Assembly: GCA_902729315.2 (NCBI GenBank)
Contig: LR746268.1
Location: 3,899,501 to 3,963,500, forward strand
Origin: Spirodela intermedia
Taxonomy: Eukaryota > Streptophyta > Magnoliopsida > Alismatales > Araceae
Direction: 5' to 3'
DNA: 64,000 bases
Shown here: positions 12,341-23,000 of the stretch, one piece after another
Position numbering within the stretch: the stretch's first letter is position 1
Layout of the letters: the number at the start of each line of letters is the position of its first letter
Program-made: the position numbers and the translations under genes
Notes under the pieces: model-generated
Seen by the model: the letters and a program-made list of their open reading frames with translations, nothing else
Database searches by the model: none
What the model was told of the DNA's origin: nothing

Positions 12341-12557
12341 GAGACTGGTACAGCGGATGTGGATCTGAGTCATCCTTTTCTTCGTTCCCGATTTCCTATC
12401 GTGGGCCCTCCCTCTTTCCCCGTTGTTAAGGACCGACCAAGCCCTAAAATCGCCCGCTTCGTGTCCAAGGCGACTGTCCTGCCCCCTCCTGTCGCAACCT
12501 GGAGAAGAACATTTGCTCGGAGAGCCTCTTCTTTTTGTACTGTTGTCGTTGGCGGCG

Positions 12558-13634
12558 ATGGGAAGCCTGCTGAATCTCGAGGAGCACTTCGCCTTCTACG
12601 GAGCGTACCACAGCGCCCCTGTCAATGTCCTCATCCACATCCTCCTGGTGTGGCCAATCTTCTTTACAATCCTCCTCCTCCTCTACTTCACACCCCCCTT
12701 CTTCCACTCCGCCGCCCCCTTCGGCTTACCCCTCGTCTTCAACGTGGGCTTCATTATCACCCTCGTTTACGCCATCTTCTATGTCTGCCTCGACCGCCGG
12801 GCCGGCTCCATCGGCGCGCTTCTCTGCGTCCTCTGCTGGGTCGGCAGCAGCGTCCTCGGCAGCTACCTCGGCGCCCAGCGCGGCTTGCGCGTATGTATTC
12901 TACCATACGCTCCTTTCTCGCCTTGCTCTTCCTCCTCCCACAAATCAGACTGGTGTCGATGGAGCCTTCCCCATTTTTTATGCTTTCACGGTTTCCTCCA
13001 AATGATCGAATTGGGATCTACGAATCGAAGGTCAAAGCTATGAAAACAGGACATTTTCAGGATTATTGGTTTCCTAAACGCGTATTGTCGGTCTCAGAGA
13101 ACTGAATCTAAAGAACCCATGTCTCTTCGCCGATCGTACGCACTGAGGAACCGAGATTCCCTAAAAGCCGTCTCCCTCCCTCTTCATCCTCAACTCTAAA
13201 CGCTGCGAGGCTGTTGTTCTTCCAGGTGGCTCTGGCATCCCAGCTCTTCTGTTGGACCGGACAATTCATCGGCCATGGAGTATTCGAGGTAAACTCTTCG
13301 AACTGCAACGGCGGGGATTATTATGGTAACGTTGGCGATGAAACACCCTTGGCAATTTCCGTTACAGGGCCGGGCGCCCGCTCTTCTCAGTAACCTCTCC
13401 CAGGCCTTCTTGATGGCCCCATTCTTCGTTCTCCTGGAGGTAAGACGAGGCCTCCACGTCCACACCTGATCGATCGCCGATCGCAGCACCACCAAGCTTC
13501 TCACGGATGCTTACGCACAGGTGCTCCGTGTATTCGGCTACGAGCCCTACCCTGGCTTCGACGCCGCCGTGCGGGCGAAGATAGAGACCGAGAGGGAGGC
13601 TTGGCAGGCCCGCGTGCAGAAGAAGAGCACTTGA
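12558..13634 (+). CDS. Mpo1-like / DUF962 membrane protein
   Basis: Four coding exons, 12558-12890, 13226-13288, 13368-13439 and 13521-13634, all in phase 0 with GT-AG introns; 193 residues. The protein starts MGSLLNLEEHFAFYGAYHS, the conserved opening of the DUF962/YGL010w family. It has hydrophobic segments at about residues 24-46, 55-75 and 84-104, then QFIGHGVFEGRAPALL across exons 2-3, and a short charged tail ending KKST. Yeast Mpo1 of this family is an ER Fe2+-dependent dioxygenase that shortens 2-hydroxy fatty acids in phytosphingosine breakdown. Plant members are presumed to act similarly, and the conserved histidines in the first segment and in IGHG are present. The start is chosen because homology begins there; an overlapping longer frame from 12359 does not resemble the family. 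The gene runs convergently towards the PPR gene, with 272 bp between the stop codons. Confidence 0.9.
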
Positions 13635-13906
13635 GTGGGCCGAGACACGCTGCTGGTGTATGAATAACTCGCTAGAGGGCGAGCTTCCATCGGATCATCA
13701 TCTCCAGTGGATTCTTCCTCGATCCCAGATTGATGTGGAATGTGAGACATTGTAGGATCACAGGGCGAAGATGAGGACTTCCGTGGAGAGAGGAATCGAG
13801 GGAGGCCGCAGCCTGGTTCCGCGACAGGGCGAGCTTCCGTTGGATCATCGTCTCCTTTGGATTCTTCCTCGAACCCAGATTAATGGGGAATGTGAGGCAT
13901 TGTCGC
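13635..13906. other. Space between convergent genes (overlapping 3' UTRs likely)
   Basis: Only 272 bp separate the two stop codons, so the 3' UTRs of the two convergent genes probably overlap. Most of it is the first unit of a 150-bp tandem duplication. Confidence 0.55.
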
Positions 13907-13978
13907 TCACCGGGCGAAGAGGAGGCCTTCAGAGGAGAGAGAAATCGAGGAAGGCCTTGCCTGAACCAGGCTGCGGCC
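13679..13978. repeat. 150-bp tandem duplication
   Basis: Two head-to-tail units with a period of 150 bp: GAGCTTCC starts at 13681 and again at 13831. Shared phrases include GGATTCTTCCTCGA and GGGCGAAGA. The units have diverged at many positions. Unit 2 encodes the C-terminal tail and stop of the PPR gene; unit 1 is in its 3' UTR. Confidence 0.85.
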
Positions 13979-15625
13979 GGCCGCCTTGGGCACGCCACGC
14001 TCGTCCATGAGCATCCTCACCTTCTCCACCTCGCCCCACTCACCCACGGAGGCGTAGGTGTTGGACAGCAGGACATAGTCCCCACTGTCGGCGCCGCCGC
14101 TGACGCGTAGGAGCCGCGCGTTGGCGAACTCCGCCAGGCGTACGTCCCCGTGTGTCCGGCAGGCGCCGAGTAGCGCCCTCCACACAACGGGGTTGGGCTC
14201 GACTCCCATCTGCTCCGCGAAACGTAAAGCCTCCTGCAGGAGCCCAGCACGGCCGAGCATGTCCACCATGCACCCCAGGTGCTTGACATTGGGCTTGATG
14301 CCGTACTCCTCAGTCATGAGGGCATAGCACCACCGTCCCTCCTTTACAAGTCCGCGGTGGCTGCAGGCGGTCAGGACGCTGACAAAGGTCACCTCGTCGG
14401 GCCTAACCCGCCGCTGCCTCATATCCGCGAAGACCCGCATGGCCTCCCTAGCGTGGCCGTGGAGAGCGAGCCCTCCGATCACCGAGTTCCAGGTCGAGAT
14501 GTCCCGTTCCGCCATGCCGCGGAAGACCTCGAGGGCCCGCTCAATGCTGCCGCACCTGGCGTACATGGCGATGAGGGCGTTGCCGAGGGTCACCGTGGGT
14601 CGGACGCGGCGCGACCTCACCATCGCCGCGAGGGACGCGTGCATCCGTGCGCCGGCGTCGAGCGCGCTGAGCTCCGCGCAGGCGGACAGCAGGCTCAGCA
14701 TGGTGACTTCGTCCGGGCTCTCGCCGGCGCGAGTCATCTCCTCGAAGACCTCCAGCGCCTTCCCGGGTGATCCGCTCTCCAGGTAGCCGGCGATTACTGC
14801 GTTCCAGGAGACGACGTCTCTATGCGGCAATTGGTCGAACAACTCGCGCGCCTTGTTCATCTCTCCCCTCCTTGCGTACCCCGTAATCATTACGTTCCAC
14901 GAGATCAGGTCCTTGCAAGGGGTCCCCTCGAAGAGTCGCCGGGCGGCCTCCAGGTCGCCCCTCCTCGCGTGGCCGGCGATCATCGCCGACCAGGCCACGA
15001 CGTCCGCCCGGGCTGGCCCGTCGAAGAGCACATTGGCCGCCGCCATGTCGCCGCAGTTGGCGTGAAAGTTTATGAGCGCGTTCTTGACGAACCCATCAGA
15101 CTCTAAGCCGTGTCTGGTGATCTTGGCGTGAAGCTGGTTGCCCAGTGAGGACGACGAGAGCCTGACGCAGGCCTTCAGGAGGAACGGGAATGTATACTTG
15201 TTGGGTTGGAGGGATCCGCTGGCGTCGCGCCTCTCCATTTCGAGGAAGAGGGAGACAGCGTCGGAGGGGCAGGGCCCGTGGGCGGCGCCCCGGATGAGGG
15301 TGTTCCAGACGAAGAGATCCGGCTGGGCAATTCTGTTGAACAGCTGGTGGGCATAGACGAGGGCACCCGGGATCAGCACTGCCGCGCAGTAGACGAGCTC
15401 GCGGACCGCTGCCGGGTCGGCCTCAAAACCGGTGACGACCATGCGGGCGTGGAACTGCCTCAGTGAGCGCACACTCCGGCAGCGCCGCCACAGCGCCGGT
15501 TGGTAGCGCTTATGGCCAGACTTGCGGATCATGTGTCCACACCAGAGGCGGCAGGAAAGCCGGGACTTTTCGAGACGTGAATGGGAGACGGATCTCCTTC
15601 CGCCATCGAACGGCGCTGCCCTCAC
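13907..15625 (-). CDS. PLS-class pentatricopeptide repeat protein, At5g15300-like
   Basis: One intronless, very GC-rich frame of 572 codons. Its internal MIRKSGHKRYQPALWRRC (Met32, ATG at 15532-15530) lines up with the start I recall for Arabidopsis At5g15300, so the true protein is probably 541 residues. Tandem PPR motifs of the P, L and S types run through it (for example DLFVWNTLIRG, DVVAWSAMIAGHARRGD, DLISWNVMITGYARRGE, DVVSWNAVIAGY, DISTWNSVIGGLALHG), followed by the E motif ending GRSLVQ. There is no DYW domain. Such proteins act in mitochondria or plastids on specific RNAs, often in editing or splicing; the target here is unknown. The last 17 or so residues after GRSLVQ come from the duplicated 150-bp unit and look non-conserved. 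Confidence 0.9.
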   Translation of the reverse strand: MRAAPFDGGRRSVSHSRLEKSRLSCRLWCGHMIRKSGHKRYQPALWRRCRSVRSLRQFHARMVVTGFEADPAAVRELVYCAAVLIPGALVYAHQLFNRIAQPDLFVWNTLIRGAAHGPCPSDAVSLFLEMERRDASGSLQPNKYTFPFLLKACVRLSSSSLGNQLHAKITRHGLESDGFVKNALINFHANCGDMAAANVLFDGPARADVVAWSAMIAGHARRGDLEAARRLFEGTPCKDLISWNVMITGYARRGEMNKARELFDQLPHRDVVSWNAVIAGYLESGSPGKALEVFEEMTRAGESPDEVTMLSLLSACAELSALDAGARMHASLAAMVRSRRVRPTVTLGNALIAMYARCGSIERALEVFRGMAERDISTWNSVIGGLALHGHAREAMRVFADMRQRRVRPDEVTFVSVLTACSHRGLVKEGRWCYALMTEEYGIKPNVKHLGCMVDMLGRAGLLQEALRFAEQMGVEPNPVVWRALLGACRTHGDVRLAEFANARLLRVSGGADSGDYVLLSNTYASVGEWGEVEKVRMLMDERGVPKAAGRSLVQARPSSISLSSEGLLFAR

Positions 15626-18600
15626 AACCCCTACCCCGGTGCAAATTTTGCAGCCTGCGGACCGCGACTGGACGGCTGGGATATAGTGAGCGTCAATGGA
15701 TGAAGCAATTCACATTGGCTCGCTGTTGCCCGTAGACTGTCGAGAACACAAGGATATTCACCAGACTTTCAGATCCCTCGCGGAAGACTTTCGACTTATT
15801 TCTCAAATATGTAGATATTCAAGTCACCTTTCTCAAATATGTCGAAATTTAAATCTCCTGTTTTGAAATAACATAGGTATTTCAAAAATAATTAAAGCGG
15901 CCATTATCCAATAATTTCAGCAACAACTCGATCAGTGGTGTCACGAAATCAGTTAAATTTTATCTGCCATTAGAAGTGCCCGACAGTAAGCTAGTACTAA
16001 AATATGATTGGTTATCAAAGTTTATGCAAGCTAACCCAGCTATCTGATTTTGATAGGTTCCCATGATCGAATGAATCTATGAGGCCTGATAAAAGATAAG
16101 CACGAATAAAGTAATATTCACTTATTCTACAAAAATGATTGAATTGTGGGATCCAAGCCACTTTATCCAAGCAATTACCAAATGGAAAACGAGATTAACC
16201 TAAGATTGGAGCACATTCATGCTTTGGAAATTCATGATGCCTAAATGTTGTCAGTGGAACATGAAGAAATTAGAATAGCCTCTTTGGGCATCACAAAAAG
16301 CATAGACTCTGAATTTTTGTTTCTATTGGATGATAATAATTCATGTGAAATTTTGACTCGTATCTTAATTATGAAGGTGATCATTGAAATTTAATGGAAC
16401 GTTGTTTTAATAGTTTCTCTTCTCTACAGTGTTGTGATGTTAGCATACATGCTAAGAGACAGCATTTCCCATTGAAAATTCATAAAATGATCAATGTCTT
16501 CACGATTAGTTCATTCAAAATCAGTTCATGCATATATTTGATTTGCAATGAACATACTAAAAAATATTTGAATTTCCTTTATCAAATTCAATTTATGAGC
16601 TTACTAGGATGTACTTTGTTTTTTATTTAAAATTTGATGTAATCTAAAGACTTCAAGAGCATAGGACTCATGTTGAAAAACAGTTGGCTATTTCATAAAT
16701 ATATTCATTGATAATTCAGATATAGTGACAGCGAATAGTTTTGAAAATAATTTTACATTTATTTAAGAAAATGACATTTATTCATATTTATCAATTATTT
16801 AAACCTTGTATTATCCTTTATGCATGCTTGACATGCATGCCGTATGCCTCTACATGTGCACTGCACATCGCGGTGCCTTGTGTCATGGGCCTCCGTTTGT
16901 GCATTGCATGTGCCATCATGCATTGTGCTAGGTCACTACCATGTCACATCATGCAATCATTGTGCCATCTCATGTTAATGGCTTCAAGGTTAATGAGATG
17001 CTCCCTTGAACATCCTTTTGTGATGGCAAAATCAACTACTTTTGCCATGCACACACATACCATGTTTGGGCCAATGCATGCACCTACATGTAGATCATAG
17101 TACAAGGTTCACATGCACCTTTCATGAACCACAATACAACCTACAAGTGTCTTGTGTCTAACCGTACCTTATGCAAGCCTCTATTGGTTGTGCATGTTGC
17201 ACCAATGGTACTCTTGTGGGCATGCATTGTTGTGTCAAAATGATGGTTGTGCATGGATCTCAATGCAGCCTCATGCACAAATTAGGGTTTCACTCCCAAA
17301 ACATCATTCCTCCAATGAAGAGTGTCACATTGAGTCCTTGGGCCTTATTAGTGGTCAATCTCAAGTGCTTTATATATACACTTGAATGTTATTGCTTATT
17401 AAATCATATTACAAATCAAGATTCTACTTTAGTCCAAGCTTTGAGCATCTAAAAGTTTATTGAGTAAAAAGTTATTCATTCAACTATAAGACATTCAAAA
17501 ATACTCATTCGTTAATCTTGCATGTTTACATGTAAAGATACTTAAGGTAGTATTAGTAATAAGAGAAAAAAAGTTGTTGCCTATGTCTAGTGTTGTGAAA
17601 TAGACCCCTAAAATCTATCATGTAAATAAATTGACTGATTATTTATTTCAGCAGTTGTTTTCTTAGAGAGAATGGTGAAAACTATGGGTAGGAACCTTTA
17701 AAGAAGTGTCTCTTGCTGACTAGGAAATAGTGAGCCAACTTGAGTTTGTTGACTCAGTGTGTATCTAGGCTTATGTCACTGTACTTTAGTGCAGCATAAG
17801 AAAAAACATTAAAAACCTTGGAAAAGGGTAGAAACTTAAAAGAATTAATTCAACCCCTCCTACTCACACCCTATATAGCCTACCTTGAGTGCAATGGCTC
17901 TTAGTGGCTAGAGGACCATTGGTTGTTTGAGTGGTGGTAGGCATTAGGGAGAGACAAGGGGAGAGGCACATTGCCACTTGAAAGAGAGGCATTGATGCTT
18001 GGGACAAGGTGAGATATATGATGATACTCAAAGGGGAGGGAGGGAGGAGAACATTAGAGATCATGTACCCAAGTGGGAACATGCTAGGATGCACCTCAAG
18101 TACTTGATGGGGTTGAGAGATGGATTATAGAAGTGAGCAAGAATAGGACAACTTTTCAATGATGTCAATGAGTGGTAGAGGGATAGTGTGGATTCAAATC
18201 ACAATATGATTTAGAGAGACATTTGAGCACCCATGACATTGTAAACTTGTGGAATGATTAGCAAAAGTTAGGAAGGATGAGTTAGCCTTTATTGTAAATC
18301 TTCACATAAATTAACCTTGATCAAATTATTTACTATTGATGGAGTGTGAAGAGGCGACTCCCTAATTTTGAGGTAGTTTAGAAGGACTTAAAAAACCAAG
18401 AGAAATGACAAGAATCGTCTCTAAATCTAGTAATCAGTGAGGACTTGAAACTAATTAACTTTTTATTTGTTTTATAAAAATATTGTTATGTTGATATTGT
18501 TATCAAATATGTAAAGGAACTGATTGATAATGCCTATGCCACATTGGATTTCTCTAAACATGTGTATACCTAATCTACACACACACATTCTCTCTCTCTT

Positions 18601-18940
18601 TCTTTCTCTCTCAATCTATGTACACGTGAGTAATTACACTAGGGTTAGTTGGGTCTAAAAATTGCTAATCTAGGAATCTCGAGATATCATGAGCTTATGG
18701 CATTTACTCTTGACTATTCTTCTTCGCCCTTAGTCTATAACTCTAGTAGTCTTCTAGGATTTAGAGCCATGTCTCATGGCACATGGCCGCATTATTAGTC
18801 TCATCCATTTATCAGGTTAAATGTTGTGACAAGCACGAAGCATCTTAGTTATTGGGGGTGTAAAATCGAATTTTTAATGTTGCAAATGAAGTTAATAGTT
18901 TAAAAGTCGAGTATGCTCACGTTACTTAAGCTTACTTGAA
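15626..18940. other. Intergenic region between PPR and SUVH4 genes
   Basis: Holds the upstream region of the minus-strand PPR gene (first few hundred bases), a 30-bp direct repeat with TTCTCAAATATGT (15801-15860), a stretch rich in GCATGT/ATGCA words (about 16815-17300), and a possible copia LTR tail (about 17600-17880) with AATTAATTCAACCCCTCC. No gene recognised. Confidence 0.45.
18576..18614. repeat. CA/CT microsatellite
   Basis: A short (CA)n run directly followed by a (CT)n-rich run. Confidence 0.8.
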
Positions 18941-18959
18941 TTTGAAGAGTGATTTATTT

Positions 18960-20073
18960 TTTCCCATTCAAGACCACTTTTCTTTTCCCGCCCGGCGAGA
19001 GCGAGCGAGAGAGAGAGAGAGAGAGAGAGTCAGTGGCGCGCGGGAGGGACGACAGTGAAGGCGCCTCCCTTCCCATCCTCGAGAGCCTTTATCACCTCTC
19101 TCCCCACGGCACTCTTCTTTTTCTCTTCTCCATTTCAATAGTCGATCTGATCCACCAAGTCTGTTTTCCTCCACCTCTCGCAGCAGTCTAATTGGTGGGC
19201 TTCGCTTCTCAAGGGCGTGTCATCTGTTTTCTCCTTCTCTATTGTTCTCATCTTTGTCGTTACGCGCTCCAGTTGATCGTCTATTTTTTTTTTAAATTAG
19301 AGCATCATATTTTCTTGTTTTTAATATCTCAGCCGAATTTTAGTTCTCAACTAAAACTGATTTTATTCAGGGTTCGGATCGTTTTTCTGGCCTTCACCTT
19401 TCCTTTCCTTGCTTTATTCATTCTTTGGTCGTTTTAAGCTTCTATCGGTGTAAGCTCTGAGAAGCAGATTGTTCATATTGAAACCAAACCACGGTTTGGA
19501 TGATTATTGTTTGCCTGTCTCTCTTTGCCTTTTCTCACTCTACTCAAGCATTTTCAATGTTTATTAGAGTCTTACATTGTTTTCTTAATATATGACTTTA
19601 CTCCTAAAGTAAAATTATAATTTATGAAGATCTTCCCGGCTTATTGTCATTAGCTTTAAGTTGGACGTCGTTTTTCTAGCTTAGTAAAATAATGGTAATT
19701 TTTTTGATCTTTTTCCTCGCCCATATAACATAATCAACAATAAGTTGATTTGCATGTGAGGTGACATGTTTAATGAAGTTTCATGGAAATAGAAAGTATG
19801 TGTTTCCTATAGCGCACATAATGTCAATTAGTTTTGAGTAATATGAGACAAACTTTTTAGCAGTATTATTGCTTTCATTTATTAGAGAAAATGTGAAAAA
19901 TCTATGTGAGTTCCTTTGGTTGACCTATTTAAGTGCTGTAAATTTCCCTCCCCCTCTCTCCCCCACAGCTTATATGTGTGTTTCTTTTTTATTCATCTTT
20001 ATTAGTTCTGTGAACTTTTTCTTCTTTTATTTATAGACAAGAATTCCTTATGATTGTTGGTTCTTTCCTCTAG
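18960..20073 (+). promoter_or_regulatory. SUVH4: Probable promoter, 5' UTR and leader intron of SUVH4
   Basis: A GC-rich, GA-rich block (18985-19080, with a (GA)n run at 19007-19029) stands out of AT-rich DNA and looks like the promoter/5' UTR of the gene. The start codon at 20074 is preceded immediately by TTTCCTCTAG, a good splice acceptor, so the leader is probably spliced with an intron ending at 20073. The donor is uncertain. Confidence 0.5.
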
Positions 20074-23000
20074 ATGGTAGAAGCTGCTGTTCAGTTTTCT
20101 CCCACAAAACCGCCTGGGCAGTGGGGAGGGGAAGCTAAGGAGCAGAATCCGGCTTCTATTGCTACCATGATGAGTACATCTTCATGTGTTGAAAAGATAT
20201 TTAATACAGCCTCTGGAGGGAGGAGGTCCAGCCCTAGATTTGTAAATAAAAGCCTCGAACTTGTTGAAAGGAAGTTGACAACTAGTATAATAAAAAGAAA
20301 TGAAAGGAAAAGACAAAGACTAGATGATGAAAAGGAAGAATCTGAAGTGTCTATTGTTCCTGCAAAAAATGTGGCGAATGGAATTGAAGCAAGCAAGGGC
20401 AGTCCTGCTCAAATTGCACCTGGGACGAATGCTCATTATTTGGTGGTGAAAACATTGAGAACTTTTAACAGACACTATCTTCACTTTGTTCAGGTGTGTA
20501 TCCACATGAATATACTAGCTCTTTGTTTGAGAAACTTGGAGGTCGTCATTAATTTATTGGCGATTCTTGTCTCTTGATTGCTTCCATATCATTTCAGATT
20601 AGAACCTATGGTTACTGTAGCCCTTTTACTTCAACTACTTGTCATTTTTAGATTTCTCAGAAAGCTTTCTAATCAATTGGGCCTTGTTCAATACAACTGA
20701 GGGTATGATTGACAAGTTAGGACCCGGGAGTGGAAGTTGCTTTTCAGAACAAAAGGCTCATCTTGAATGGGGTTCAATAACCAGCTTGCTTAGACTTTTC
20801 CAGAGATTTTTTTGACGCAGTCATTTTTTAACATGCTCTCATACAGCTGGCAATCTGGTTCATGCCTCCTGTGACATAAAGGTGAAGGGTTTTTTACAGT
20901 TGGTAATGGATACAGTTTACTTCAAATCAACGACTATTTAAGACATTTTCTTGTTCGGACTCATGATTAAACCACGAATACATGCTTGTGGTAATCATTG
21001 CTGTTTTTGAGAAGCAAATGAGGTGAAAAACCTCAGGTTATTAAAAATTACCTCGTGAATTATAAATTGCCAGTTTTAGAAAGTCAGTTGTCTAAAATTT
21101 TATGTTAGACCTCGTCATGGCAGGATTTGTGACAATTTGTTTTACAGGAATGTTAACTATGCCAAAGGAAAGTATGAATAAAACCCTGAATTCTCCTGTC
21201 CGTGTCTTATTTGATTTAGTGTTTGATGGAAAGCAAAACCCCTATTTGAAATATTTTTAAAGCTGTTTAGGTATCCATTGAGTCAAATGTCAGGAGAAAT
21301 ATTTTGGTAAACATTGTATTGGTGAGAGAGACCAGGTAATCATGGCAACCAAGATGTGTGAATTGGAAGTTTGAAGAGATTCTTTTAGTATTTGTCGTGC
21401 TTGAAATTTACCATCATGTGAATATTTTCTTTTAAGTCGTAGTAAAGTATGAATACTTTATTTTATTCACTTTTCTGTAAAAATCAATAGTAGTGCACAT
21501 CCAGTAACTATCAAATATAAGGGAAGTGACATATAAATCTATTTTGGGCAGCTTGGGGAAACCCTTTATGCAACACCTATAGTGTAAGCAATGCTAATTG
21601 TGCAAGGTACCAAAAATGACTGAATCTTACGAACTTATTGCAAATGCTGTGTAGGTTATGCGGACTACACAAAATTCCTCAAATTACAGAATTCTGCTAA
21701 ACAAAATGTTTCTCATCTTATTCGTCCGATCCATTTCTGATATACTGTTTGTGACAATATTCTTTTTTTTTGTAGAAACTGTTTTTCCAAAAGCTGTCTA
21801 GACAGAAAAATTAATATTGTCAGTTACTTTCAATGAAAACAGAAGGGTTAAATGGTCATAGCTCCCTGAGACAAATAATACTATGGGCCACACTATTTTA
21901 AAATTTTCCTTACCTAGTGAATAATCCATGTTGCCTGTCATGATGATGCCAATTTATCTCCTTGAATGAGTCACAGTCTATTAATTATCTAGCCATTATG
22001 GCACAAAATTACGTAAAGTCTGTATAATTCGTTGTGATATTCATTTTATTTGAAAGCTATTCTTAGTTTTTTTAGCTGCTAATTGATTTATATATATTTA
22101 TACATATACTGGAAATTATTTATACATATACTGGGAATCTCAATTCTCCTCTGCATATGATAAGGGAAATTATTTTTGCTTTGGACCACACAAAAAATTT
22201 GCTGTAAACTCTGTGTAGGGTTCTTTGATTTTTCTTCTTTTGATGCACGATGGAATCCTCAGAATATGAGACATTTGGTGGTTAGCTCCTTGCATCTTCT
22301 CTTTCATATGTCAATCAATTTGACGATTCTTTAAAGTCATGTTTCTCAATTCAAGACTGGATTTCGTATATTTCTGCTGCTGTTATTGTTATTACTATAT
22401 TCGTTACTCCTTTATCTTGGCAACTTTTATTGTTACTGTTAGATGGGGAGATATCTTCGTTGCTATCTTTGTAATGTTATGCAGGAAGAAGAACAAAGGG
22501 TTCGGGGTATACTTGTGAATGCATCAATGTTGAAGGTAAGCTTGTCTTGCCAAACACATTTTGTAAACGGGAGAAAAACTCTAATGGTTTTTTCACACTG
22601 GGGAGGCAGAAAAACAAGAATGCATTCAGTTCATCAAAAAAGGATCTAGAACTTCAGAATCCAACACAATGTAACTTTTATTTTTTTTAGAATTATTTTC
22701 ACAGTTGACCATTAGACTCATGGATTTATAATAGTTCATTCACTGGTGATCGAACATCAATGATATTACCCAAAGGTGTTGTAAAATAGTCAGTAATAAA
22801 TTTTTTTGCTTCAGCTTTTCAGTGCTCTCTTAATTTTACCTACTATTTTTCTGTGTCGGGTTTTGGGAATAGTATTGTACCAATTTATCAAAGGGATATT
22901 TAATTAGTGAAAATTTATTGATTTTTATTGGTGTACATAGTTTAATGTGTGAGAGGGAACCATTGATATGCATGGTGGTGGTAAGATAGAAAGTAGAAAA

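Noticed and set aside
12359-13105. Long plus frames overlapping the DUF962 exon 1
   Set aside because: They are other-frame shadows of GC-rich exon sequence or read through the intron; only the frame from 12558 matches a protein family.
14017-14289. Extra minus-strand frames inside the PPR gene
   Set aside because: Alternative frames of the same region with no recognisable motif.
13771-15735. Several plus-strand frames across the PPR gene
   Set aside because: Antisense shadows of a GC-rich PPR gene; the minus frame has repeated PPR motifs throughout.
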